The notes: generated by a model not told the origin, from the letters alone. A stretch of 9,682 nucleotides of DNA from Pseudomonadota bacterium (GCA_030271565.1 JARXKR010000082.1:1-9682), one strand, 5' to 3'; positions 1-6,006 are shown, numbered from the stretch's first letter. Numbers and translations are program-made.

Positions 1-1
1 C

Positions 2-673
2 TCGCCGGTGACTTTGGCTGACCGTGCCGCCGAGGAGGCGATGCGGCGCATCCTGACCGCCGAATGCGGCCGCGACGGGGTGCACGGCGAGGAATTCGGA
101 GTCAGCGAGGGCAGCACCGGGCGCACTTGGGTGCTCGATCCGATCGACGGGACCACGGCGTTCCTTGCGGGCCGTCCGATCTTCGGCACGCTGATTGCGC
201 TGGTGGTCGATGGCTGGCCGGTGCTGGGGGTGATCGATCAGGCGGTGCTGAGTGAGCGCTGGCTCGGGGTGACCGGGCAGCCGACGACGCTCAACGGCCA
301 GCCGGTCCGCACGCGCTCTTGTTCGGCGCTGGCCGCGGCCGCGCTCGCCACCACCGGACCGCATTATTTCGACAGCCACGAAGGTGAACACTTCTTGGCG
401 CTCGCCGCGCGGACCGATCACAAGCGGATGGTGATGGGGGGCGATTGCTACAATTACGCGATGCTCGCCTCGGGGCATTTGGACGTGGTCTGCGAGGCCA
501 ACCTCAAGCTGCATGACTTCGCTGCGCTGGTCCCGGTGGTCGAAGGCGCGGGCGGGGTGATGTGCGACTGGAACGGCGATCCGCTTCACGCTGGCAGCGA
601 TGGCCATGTGCTGGCGCTGGGCGATCCGGCGCGGGTCGAGGATGTGGTTGAGGCGCTAGCCTGCCATCACTGA
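2..673 (+). CDS. hisN: histidinol-phosphatase / inositol monophosphatase family protein (5' partial)
   Basis: Mg-dependent phosphomonoesterase of the inositol-monophosphatase fold; the most likely role is histidinol-phosphate phosphatase in histidine synthesis. The reading frame is open to the window edge and begins with Ser-Pro-Val-Thr-x-Ala-Asp, an internal family motif, so the gene starts upstream and about 30-40 N-terminal residues are missing. Counting from the first complete codon, the metal-site glutamates are E30/E31 (GEEFG), the signature DPIDGTT is at 46-52, and the second metal-site region KLHDFAAL has its aspartate at 172, followed by EGAGG. The inositol phosphatases usually have Trp-Asp at that last site. 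The His-Asp here, with the following ALVPVVEGAGG, looks more like HisN-type enzymes, so hisN is preferred over suhB or cysQ. The stop overlaps the convergent GMC gene by 7 bp. The family is certain; the exact substrate is inferred. Confidence 0.85.
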   Translation, partial: SPVTLADRAAEEAMRRILTAECGRDGVHGEEFGVSEGSTGRTWVLDPIDGTTAFLAGRPIFGTLIALVVDGWPVLGVIDQAVLSERWLGVTGQPTTLNGQPVRTRSCSALAAAALATTGPHYFDSHEGEHFLALAARTDHKRMVMGGDCYNYAMLASGHLDVVCEANLKLHDFAALVPVVEGAGGVMCDWNGDPLHAGSDGHVLALGDPARVEDVVEALACHH

Positions 674-2253
674 AGCGCGGCTTTGACGAAGTCGCCTGCG
701 CGTTCGCCGATCATGATTGAAGGCGCGTTGGTGTTGCCCGAGACCAGCCGAGGCATGATCGAGGCGTCGGCAACCCACAGCCCGTCGATGCTTTTGGCCT
801 TCAACGTCGGATCGACCACCGCGGCATCGTCCGATCCCATTCGGCAGGTGCCGACCGGGTGATAGATCGTATCCGATACCTCGCGGATGCGTGCTTCGAG
901 GGCGGCGTCGTTGTCATAATCGACCGGGTTGCGTTCGCGCGCGCCCAGCTCTGACATCGGCGCAGTCGCAGCGATGCGGTGCATCAGCCGTGCGCCATCA
1001 CGCAGCAGGTGGAGGTCGCGCTCGTCGGACAGGAAGTTGGGGTTGATCGATGGGGCGACTGCCGAATCGGGGCTGGCGAGCCGCACCCAGCCGCGGCTTT
1101 CGGGCCGCAGGACGCAGGCGTGCAGCGAAAAGCCATGCGCCTTCAGCTTATCGCGGCCGTGGTTCTGGATGATCGCGCGGATGAAGTGGTACTGGATGTC
1201 GGGCGCGGGGGCATCGGGGCGGATCGTGGCGAAGCCGCCGCTTTCGGCAAAGTTGGTGGTGAGCATACCGGTGCGAAACCGGCGGTGTTCGACGAAGGCC
1301 TTGGCGAGCTGCCACATGCCGCGCAGCGTGCCACCGAACAGCGACAGATCGTCGAGCTCATAGCCGACCAGATAGTCGCAGTGATCCTGCAAGTCGGCGC
1401 CGACAGCGGGTTTATCCAACACCGTCGCGATTCCGTGCCGTTGCAGCTCAGCTCCGGGGCCGATGCCCGACAGCATCAGGATTTGCGGGCTGCCGAACGC
1501 GCCGGCGCTGAGCACCACGCCGCCGCGCGCTTTAAGCGTTTCGCTCTTCCCGCCGGTTCGGATCGTAACGCCAGTCGCGCGGCCGTTCTCGACCACGATC
1601 TTCTCGACCAGCGCGCCAGTGCGCAAGTTGAGGTTCTTGTGTCCGGCGAGCGGGTCGATGAAGGCGCGCGCCGCGCTCCACCGCTCGCCGTTGTGCTGGG
1701 TCACCTGGAACAGTCCAAAGCCCTCTTGCTTCGCACCGTTGAAATCGTCGTTGCGCGGCAATTGCAGCCGGGTCGCCGCATCGACGAAGGCTTGCCCGAC
1801 CGGGCTCGGCGAGATCTGGTCGCTTACGTGAAGCGGTCCCCCTTTGCCGTGCCAGGCGTCTGCACCGTGCGCATTGTCTTCCTGCCGCTTGAACACCGGC
1901 AAGACTTCGTCCCAGCCCCACCCAGTGCAGCCGAGTTCGGCCCAGTTGTCATAGTCCCACGCATTGCCGCGGATGTAGACCATGCCGTTAATCGCGCTCG
2001 ATCCGCCCATGCCCTTGCCGCGCGGCTGGTAACCGACCCGGCCGCCAAGGCCCTCCATCGGCTCGGTATCGTATTTGAACATGCTCTTGTCGGGCATCAG
2101 CGCGAGCAGCCCGGGGGTACGGGTGAACATATGTTCGTTGCTGCCGCCAGCCTCGATCAGGCAGACGCTACGCCGCCCGTCTTCGGCCAGGCGTCCGGCC
2201 GCTGCGCTGCCAGCGCTGCCGCCGCCGATCACGATGATGTCGAACTCGTCCAT
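667..2253 (-). CDS. GMC-family FAD-dependent oxidoreductase (choline/alcohol dehydrogenase-like)
   Basis: 528-residue flavoprotein of the glucose-methanol-choline family, which oxidises an alcohol to an aldehyde or ketone with FAD. An N-terminal Rossmann motif GGGSAG lies at 10-15 with the ribose-binding E34. GMC signature 1 starts at about 79 (GKGMGGSSAINGMVYIRG) and signature 2 is at 251-265 (GAFGSPQ...LSGIG). The C-terminal catalytic pair is H465 (YHPVGTC) and N509 (GNTNAP). Their 44-residue spacing matches the H466/N510 pair of choline oxidase. Length is normal for the family and there is no signal peptide. The ATG start is supported by an AGGAGG ribosome-binding site 10 nt upstream. It is the last gene of the leftward cluster, 58 bp after a membrane hydroxylase/desaturase gene. 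That gap holds a perfect palindrome, so it may also be regulated separately. The substrate cannot be read from sequence: choline, polyethylene glycol, medium-chain and terpene alcohols are all used by relatives, so no symbol is given. Confidence 0.93.
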   Translation of the reverse strand: MDEFDIIVIGGGSAGSAAAGRLAEDGRRSVCLIEAGGSNEHMFTRTPGLLALMPDKSMFKYDTEPMEGLGGRVGYQPRGKGMGGSSAINGMVYIRGNAWDYDNWAELGCTGWGWDEVLPVFKRQEDNAHGADAWHGKGGPLHVSDQISPSPVGQAFVDAATRLQLPRNDDFNGAKQEGFGLFQVTQHNGERWSAARAFIDPLAGHKNLNLRTGALVEKIVVENGRATGVTIRTGGKSETLKARGGVVLSAGAFGSPQILMLSGIGPGAELQRHGIATVLDKPAVGADLQDHCDYLVGYELDDLSLFGGTLRGMWQLAKAFVEHRRFRTGMLTTNFAESGGFATIRPDAPAPDIQYHFIRAIIQNHGRDKLKAHGFSLHACVLRPESRGWVRLASPDSAVAPSINPNFLSDERDLHLLRDGARLMHRIAATAPMSELGARERNPVDYDNDAALEARIREVSDTIYHPVGTCRMGSDDAAVVDPTLKAKSIDGLWVADASIMPRLVSGNTNAPSIMIGERAGDFVKAALQ

Positions 2254-2263
2254 GCGGCCTGCG

Positions 2264-2269
2264 CCTCCT
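2264..2269 (-). promoter_or_regulatory. ribosome-binding site of the GMC oxidoreductase gene
   Basis: Perfect AGGAGG on the minus strand, 10 nt before the ATG. It is the strongest Shine-Dalgarno in the leftward cluster and fixes the start of the GMC gene. It suggests that this gene is translated independently, unlike its coupled upstream neighbours. Confidence 0.8.
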
Positions 2270-2284
2270 CAATTCAAGAGGTGC

Positions 2285-2300
2285 TTAACCGCGCGGTTAA
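2285..2300. promoter_or_regulatory. perfect 16-bp palindrome, possible repressor operator
   Basis: TTAACCGCGCGGTTAA is its own reverse complement. It lies in the 58-bp gap between the desaturase/hydroxylase stop and the GMC start, 31 bp before the GMC ATG. A central CG with symmetric arms is the usual look of LacI- or TetR-type operators. It has no loop long enough for a stable hairpin and no T tract on either strand, so it is unlikely to be a terminator. No regulator gene is visible in the window. The role is inferred from symmetry and position only. Confidence 0.45.
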
Positions 2301-2311
2301 TTTGGCGCAAG

Positions 2312-3202
2312 CTAGTCGGCGCGGCCTTGCAGGGCTTCCCACCGCGCGCGGATCTTGTCCGATCCTTCGCGGCTGTCGTCATGGCTCCAGCCCGGCTCGC
2401 GCAGCAAGTACGAGAGCTTGTGCCGCCATGGTGCGGCGCGCACATCGCGCGCGATGCCGATCCATTCGTGGAACACCGACCAGACCAGGTTGAAACTGCC
2501 AAGCTGTTTGACGATGCCGTAGTGAATCCGGGTGTCGTCGCGTTCGCTCGCGAAGCTCCCGAACAATTTGTCCCAGACGATAAACACGCCGGCATAGTTG
2601 CGATCAAGGTATTGCGGGTTGGTCGCGTGATGGACCCGGTGATGGCTGGGCGTGTTCATCACAGCTTCGAACCAGCGCGGCATCCGGCGGATCGCTTCGG
2701 TGTGAATCCAGAACTGGTAAACCAGATTGATCGCCCCGCAGGTCAGCAGCATCGCCGGGTTAAAGCCGATGAACACCGGCCAGATCCGGAACACGAATGA
2801 CAGCGCGAAGAACCCGGTCCAGGTCTGGCGCAGCGCGGTCGAGAGGTTGTAGTGCTGGCTCGAGTGGTGATTGACGTGGCTCGCCCAGAACCAGCGCACC
2901 CGGTGCCCGGTGCGGTGCGCCCAGTAATAATTGAAATCGTCGAGCACGAAGCACGCTGCCCAGGCCCACCACGCCCAGCCAATTGTCGCGATCCGGTGAT
3001 CGTAGAGCCAGACCATCGCGGCCACGACCAGCGCCGCCGTCAGTCCGCCAACCGCAGTGCTGCCGGTGCCCAGCGCGAGCGAAGTCAGCGTATCGCGCGG
3101 CTCGTAGGCGTCGGGCCGGCGGCGCCGCGCCCACAGCATTTCCGCCACGATCGCGAGGATGAAAAAGGGGATGGCATATTCCACCGGGCCGAGCTTGGGC
3201 AT
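2312..3202 (-). CDS. sterol desaturase / fatty acid hydroxylase superfamily membrane protein
   Basis: Integral membrane di-iron enzyme of 296 residues, expected to hydroxylate or desaturate a lipid-like substrate in the inner membrane. The frame is open further upstream, but the ATG at 3202 is preferred. It follows the previous gene's TGA after one base (TGA-C-ATG), and it removes an Arg-rich lead that does not look like this family. The diagnostic histidine clusters are HRTGH at 96-100, HVNHH at 109-113, H167 and HHRVHH at 187-192, all intact, so the metal site should be functional. Hydrophobic segments lie near 8-24, 50-67, 75-90, 130-147 and 150-166. The superfamily includes sterol desaturases, fatty-acid and sphingolipid hydroxylases, carotenoid hydroxylases and alkylglycerol monooxygenase, and I cannot choose among them. 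The neighbouring GMC alcohol oxidoreductase suggests that a hydroxyl group made here could be oxidised further. Confidence 0.92.
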   Translation of the reverse strand: MPKLGPVEYAIPFFILAIVAEMLWARRRRPDAYEPRDTLTSLALGTGSTAVGGLTAALVVAAMVWLYDHRIATIGWAWWAWAACFVLDDFNYYWAHRTGHRVRWFWASHVNHHSSQHYNLSTALRQTWTGFFALSFVFRIWPVFIGFNPAMLLTCGAINLVYQFWIHTEAIRRMPRWFEAVMNTPSHHRVHHATNPQYLDRNYAGVFIVWDKLFGSFASERDDTRIHYGIVKQLGSFNLVWSVFHEWIGIARDVRAAPWRHKLSYLLREPGWSHDDSREGSDKIRARWEALQGRAD

Positions 3203-3203
3203 G

Positions 3204-3605
3204 TCAGTTCGCCAGCCGACGCAAGCTCGCGGCCCAGACCTGCGCCTGATCGCCAAGATCCAGCGTGACCGGGGCGTAAAACCGCTCGCCGGTGCCGACC
3301 GTCAGGAAGTTGCGGTCGAGCCGGGTGAAGGCGTGGCCATCGAGCAGCCGCGCGGCAAATTGCGCGCCGTGGCGCCGCAGCAGCATTACGCGTCCATCGG
3401 CGTCGCGGACCAAGGCCGCAATCCCGCCGCGATCGAGCGCCAGTTCGATTGGGCGGAACCCGCAGACCGCCGCCTCGGCCAGCGCCCGCGCTTCGGCCTC
3501 ATCGCGCAGCCGCACGTCAGTGCCGAGCGCCAGTTTGCGCGCCAGCCAGGTGACCGCGAGGATCAGTCCGACCGAAGCGGTGAGTTGGACCGCGAGGAAC
3601 GGCAC
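3204..3605 (-). CDS. conserved hypothetical small membrane-anchored protein
   Basis: 133-residue protein, function not recognised. It opens with a hydrophobic segment at about residues 3-22 (LAVQLTASVGLILAVTWLAR), followed by a soluble domain of about 110 residues. That domain contains a balanced acidic/basic stretch (RDEAEARALAEAAVCGF) and ends in SLRRLAN. I recall similar proteins as conserved hypotheticals in sphingomonads. The frame is open far upstream, but that part runs over the preceding DUF442 gene and is a shadow. The start is uncertain: GTG at 3605 lies 7 bp after the preceding stop and gives a typical Val/Met-Pro-Phe start. TTG at 3611 lies 1 bp after the stop and has a GGGA at 8 nt. 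The stop is one base from the next gene's ATG, so it is probably co-translated with the desaturase/hydroxylase and may serve the same membrane process. Confidence 0.75.
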   Translation of the reverse strand: MPFLAVQLTASVGLILAVTWLARKLALGTDVRLRDEAEARALAEAAVCGFRPIELALDRGGIAALVRDADGRVMLLRRHGAQFAARLLDGHAFTRLDRNFLTVGTGERFYAPVTLDLGDQAQVWAASLRRLAN

Positions 3606-3612
3606 AGCCAAA

Positions 3613-4053
3613 TCAGCGGTCCCGTGCCGCCAGCATGTCGAGCATGGCGCGGACCGGGCCGAGATCGTAACCGGCCTGCGCGGCAGCGGCGGCCAGGCTG
3701 TGCGGGCTTGTTCCGCGGCTCGCTTCGGCCAAGGCCCATAGCAAAGTGGAGCGGGTGCCCGAGCGGCAATAAGCCAACACCGGCTTGTCGGTCGATGCCA
3801 GTGCATCTGCCATGGCGGCGATCTGGGGTTGCGAGAATCCCGCGTGCGTCACCGGGATCGCCACATAGCCGAGCCCGGCCGCCGCAGCGGCTGCCGCAAT
3901 CTCGGCTCCTGGGGTCTGGTCGTCGCTTTCGTCTTCGGGGCGGTTGTTGACGATCATGCCGAACCCGGCGCGGGCCGCCTCGGCGACTTCGGCCAGCCCG
4001 ATCTGCGGCGCGGCAAAGACCTGGCTGGTCAGCTGGCGAAACGGCACGGTCAT
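3613..4053 (-). CDS. DUF442 / TIGR01244-type sulfurtransferase- or phosphatase-like protein
   Basis: 146-residue single-domain protein with the tyrosine-phosphatase/rhodanese-like fold of the DUF442 (TIGR01244, 'beta-lactamase hydrolase-like') family. It starts with FRQLTSQVFAAPQI, the usual family opening, and has the conserved INNRPEDE-like segment (VNNRPEDESDDQ at 35-46). The active-site loop is YCRSGTRS at 95-102 with the candidate nucleophile C96. The C-to-R spacing (C96, R101) is that of a rhodanese loop and one residue shorter than the C-x5-R loop of tyrosine phosphatases, so persulfide transfer is a better guess than phosphatase activity. In other bacteria the domain is often fused to, or sits beside, sulfide-handling proteins; none is visible here. 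Its ATG overlaps the stop of the TerC-family gene (ATGA), which implies translational coupling. Confidence 0.88.
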   Translation of the reverse strand: MTVPFRQLTSQVFAAPQIGLAEVAEAARAGFGMIVNNRPEDESDDQTPGAEIAAAAAAAGLGYVAIPVTHAGFSQPQIAAMADALASTDKPVLAYCRSGTRSTLLWALAEASRGTSPHSLAAAAAQAGYDLGPVRAMLDMLAARDR

Positions 4054-4850
4054 GATTTGGCTTCTCTGGCCCGGGCGCGGCGACCGCGCTGGACGATGTT
4101 GAGCGTCTCGACCGAGGCGGCGAAGGCCATCGCCATGTAGATGTAGCCCTTGGGAATGTGCACCCCGAACCCGTCGGCGATCAGCACCACCCCGATCATC
4201 ACCAGGAAGGCGAGCGCCAGCATCACCAGCGTCGGGTTCTTCTCGATGAACCGGGCCAGCGGATCGGCCGCAAGCATCATCAGCCCGACGGTGATCACTA
4301 CTGCGGTGATCATGATCGGCACGTGGTCGGTCATGCCCACCGCGGTCAGGATCGAATCGACCGAGAACACCAGGTCGAGCGCGATGATTTGCGCGATCGC
4401 GACGGAAAATCCGATCTCGGCAATGCCCTTGTCGTGATCGAGCAGCTCGCCGCTATCGCCTTCGCGGTCCATCGAATGGTGGATTTCCTTGGTCGCCTTC
4501 CACAGCAGAAACAGCCCGCCGGCGAGCAGGATCAGGTCGCGGCCCGAGAACGCGGTCTCGAACGTGGGTTCGCCGTGGCTGCCCGGCGCGCCGGTAATGC
4601 CAAGGTCGATCAGCGGGGCCTGCAGGGTGACGATCCAGCCGATCAGGGTGAGCAGCACGATCCGCAGGCCCAATGCAAGGAACAGCCCAATCCGCCGCGC
4701 GCGCGATTGCTGCGCGGCGGGCAATTTGCTCGAAACGATCGCAATGAAGACGAGGTTGTCGATCCCCAGTACCAGCTCGAGCGCGATCAGGGTGAGCAGC
4801 GCGGCCCAGGCGGAAGGGTCGATCAGCAGTGCGGCAATATCCATGGCCAT
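4050..4850 (-). CDS. TerC family integral membrane protein (probable metal exporter)
   Basis: 266-residue polytopic inner-membrane protein of the TerC/Alx family, whose studied members export manganese or help load metal into secreted enzymes. Two inverted-repeat-like acidic motifs that form the metal path in this family are present: E25...GID(31)N(32) and D159...SVD(165)S. About seven hydrophobic segments are visible, with a charged loop around HSMDREGDSGELLDHDKG in the middle. The frame is open back to an ATG at 4883. The ATG at 4850 is preferred because an AGGG lies 11 nt before it and because family members begin shortly before the DPSAWAAL segment. A third ATG two codons later is also possible. 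It is the first gene of the leftward cluster and overlaps the next by 4 bp. No tellurite-resistance genes accompany it, so a tellurite role is not supported. Confidence 0.92.
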   Translation of the reverse strand: MAMDIAALLIDPSAWAALLTLIALELVLGIDNLVFIAIVSSKLPAAQQSRARRIGLFLALGLRIVLLTLIGWIVTLQAPLIDLGITGAPGSHGEPTFETAFSGRDLILLAGGLFLLWKATKEIHHSMDREGDSGELLDHDKGIAEIGFSVAIAQIIALDLVFSVDSILTAVGMTDHVPIMITAVVITVGLMMLAADPLARFIEKNPTLVMLALAFLVMIGVVLIADGFGVHIPKGYIYMAMAFAASVETLNIVQRGRRARAREAKS

Positions 4851-5128
4851 GCTCTGCCCAACCCTTCGGTGACTTGCAAGCATGGTACCGGCCCGCGCAG
4901 GATTGAGTCGTCAAACGCACGTGTAGCGATGCAATATTACGTGCAGAAATGTCACAGTTACGCTGGCTTGCCGACAGGGTGCTGAATCCGTTCGCCAATC
5001 GACCCCGGTTGGGCTATGTGGAAAGGTGCAGAGGAAGCGGCTTTTGTGCCATAATCCCTGTCGCTCGGTGCGATTCGTCCGCGCATTGGGCCGTGTGGAT
5101 TGGGCGGAACGAAGGTTAGTTCGACTTT
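4851..5128. other. divergent intergenic region between the leftward cluster and the cold-shock gene
   Basis: 278 bp with no credible gene. It should hold the promoters of both flanking units. On the plus strand it contains an extended -10 element (listed separately). On the minus strand a TTGACG hexamer (complement of 4909-4914) resembles a -35 box, but no good -10 follows at 16-18 bp. An inverted repeat GCACGT...ACGTGC (4917-4922 and 4939-4944, 16-bp spacer) lies in the middle. The heptamer ATTGGGC occurs twice 14 bp apart (5085-5091, 5099-5105) in the presumed cold-shock leader. The base composition is more AT-rich than the surrounding genes. Confidence 0.6.
5047..5055 (+). promoter_or_regulatory. 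probable extended -10 promoter element for the cold-shock gene
   Basis: TGC-CATAAT is an extended -10 (TGn) followed by a hexamer matching TATAAT at five of six positions. No convincing -35 hexamer lies 16-18 bp upstream, which fits extended -10 promoters. Transcription would start near 5062 and leave a leader of about 67 nt before the ATG, a plausible length for a cold-regulated 5' leader. Confidence 0.4.
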
Positions 5129-5896
5129 ATGAGTTTTGATAGAGGGCGTCGCGGACGTGGTCGCGACAAGCGGGACGGTTTCGGCGAAGAAAGCTTTGAT
5201 CCGTTTTCAGGCGGTGGCGATCGTGGCGGTTTTTCCGGCGGTAGCGGCGGCGGTGATCGCTATAGCGGCGGTGGCAGTGGCGGCGGCCGCGGCGGCTACA
5301 GCGGCGGCGGTGGCGGCGGGTTCAGCGGCGGCGGAGCTCCGCGCGGCGGTGGCGGCGGCTTCGGTGGCGGTGCGCCCCGTGGCGGCGGCGGCGGCGCTGG
5401 CGGAATGCCGGCCCAAGTCGTCGGCGAAGGCACCGGCGTGGTCAAGTTCTTCAACGCGCACAAGGGCTTCGGCTTCATCCAGCAGGATCAGGGCGGCGAA
5501 GACGTGTTCGTGCACATCAGTGCGGTCGAACGCGCCGGGCTCGAAGGTCTGGCCGAGGGCCAGCAGGTCAAGTTCACCCTGGTGGACCGTGGCGGCAAGG
5601 TTTCGGCCAGCGATCTCGAAGCTGTCGGCGACGTGATCGCGGTTGAAAAGAAAGAAGCCCCGCAGCGCGAGCTGACCGGCGAACGCGCCACCGGGACGGT
5701 CAAGTTCTTCAACGGGATGAAGGGCTTCGGCTTCATCACCCGGGACGACGGCCAGCCCGATGCGTTCGTGCACATCAGTGCGGTTGAACGCTCGGGGATG
5801 TCGGGCCTCAATGAAGGAGACCGGCTTGAATTCGATATCGAGGTCGACCGACGAGGCAAGTACTCGGCCGTCAACCTGCAGCCGCGTCAGGATTGA
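5129..5896 (+). CDS. cold-shock protein with Gly/Arg-rich N-terminal tail and two cold-shock domains
   Basis: 255-residue RNA/DNA-binding protein. Residues 1-16 are Arg/Lys-rich (RGRRGRGRDKR). Residues 27-92 are almost only Gly with scattered Arg, Ser, Tyr and Phe, including RGG-like steps and two copies of GGGAPRGGGGG at 67-77 and 79-89. Two complete cold-shock domains follow, at about 101-166 and 186-251. Each has the RNP1 core KGFGFI (112-117, 198-203) and an RNP2 core FVHIS (127-131, 213-217), joined by a charged linker. Double-domain cold-shock proteins of about 150-200 residues are common in alphaproteobacteria; the extra N-terminal tail is the notable addition. The expected role is binding single-stranded nucleic acid, as an RNA chaperone or antiterminator in the cytoplasm. 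The ATG has only a weak AAGG 13 nt upstream. A hairpin terminator lies 60 bp after the stop. It appears to be monocistronic unless transcription reads through into argD. Confidence 0.95.
   Translation: MSFDRGRRGRGRDKRDGFGEESFDPFSGGGDRGGFSGGSGGGDRYSGGGSGGGRGGYSGGGGGGFSGGGAPRGGGGGFGGGAPRGGGGGAGGMPAQVVGEGTGVVKFFNAHKGFGFIQQDQGGEDVFVHISAVERAGLEGLAEGQQVKFTLVDRGGKVSASDLEAVGDVIAVEKKEAPQRELTGERATGTVKFFNGMKGFGFITRDDGQPDAFVHISAVERSGMSGLNEGDRLEFDIEVDRRGKYSAVNLQPRQD
5216..5403 (+). repeat. imperfect Gly-codon (GGC/GGT) repeat tract
   Basis: Low-complexity stretch inside the cold-shock gene built mostly of GGC and GGT triplets interrupted by AGC, TTC, CGC and TAC codons. The clearest longer unit is a 36-bp near-repeat encoding GGGAPRGGGGG-F. 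The mix of GGC, GGT, GGA and GGG codons means the DNA is less repetitive than the protein, which should limit slippage. Length changes in steps of three bases would keep the frame. Confidence 0.75.
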
Positions 5897-5955
5897 TAGC
5901 GAGCCTTCCGCGCCGGTCTGAAGCCTGTGCGGATGCGAAAATACCAGAACACGGC

Positions 5956-6006
5956 AATGGCGGTTCCCCCACCACTTCGGTAGAGGGGAGCCGCCATTTG
6001 TCGTTT
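5956..6006 (+). terminator. UUCG-capped hairpin, intrinsic terminator or attenuator
   Basis: Left arm 5956-5969 (AATGGCGGTTCCCC) pairs with right arm 5985-5998 (GGGGAGCCGCCATT) over 14 bp with one G-U pair. The inner part can pair further around a C(UUCG)G tetraloop at 5975-5980. A broken T tract, TTTGTCGTTT, follows. It lies between the cold-shock stop and argD, so by position it ends the cold-shock transcript. Because it ends about 30 bp before the argD start, it might instead, or also, control argD (see findings). Confidence 0.75.

Noticed and set aside
2285..2300. CtrA binding site (TTAA-N7-TTAA)
   Set aside because: The two TTAA boxes in the palindrome are separated by eight bases, not seven, so it does not fit the full CtrA consensus.
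2285..2300. Intrinsic terminator after the desaturase/hydroxylase gene
   Set aside because: A 16-bp perfect palindrome has no loop, and no T tract follows on the minus strand. An operator is more plausible.
979..2493. 504-codon open frame on the plus strand
   Set aside because: It lies antisense to the GMC gene, whose family motifs are unmistakable. Its translation has no recognisable domain and is a GC-rich shadow frame.
3606..3806. N-terminal 67-codon extension of the small membrane protein
   Set aside because: It overlaps the DUF442 gene in another frame, has no hydrophobic or conserved content, and would bury the membrane segment. A start near 3605 is better.
4050..4850. Tellurite-resistance operon
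   Set aside because: Only the TerC-family membrane protein is present. TerA/B/D/E/Z partners are absent from the neighbourhood.
4851..4883. Upstream ATG at 4883 for the TerC-family gene
   Set aside because: It adds 11 polar residues not usual for the family and has no clear ribosome-binding site. The ATG at 4850 has AGGG at 11 nt.
5216..5403. CRISPR array or tandem-repeat locus
   Set aside because: The repetition comes from glycine codons in a continuous reading frame. There are no spacers or fixed-length repeats.
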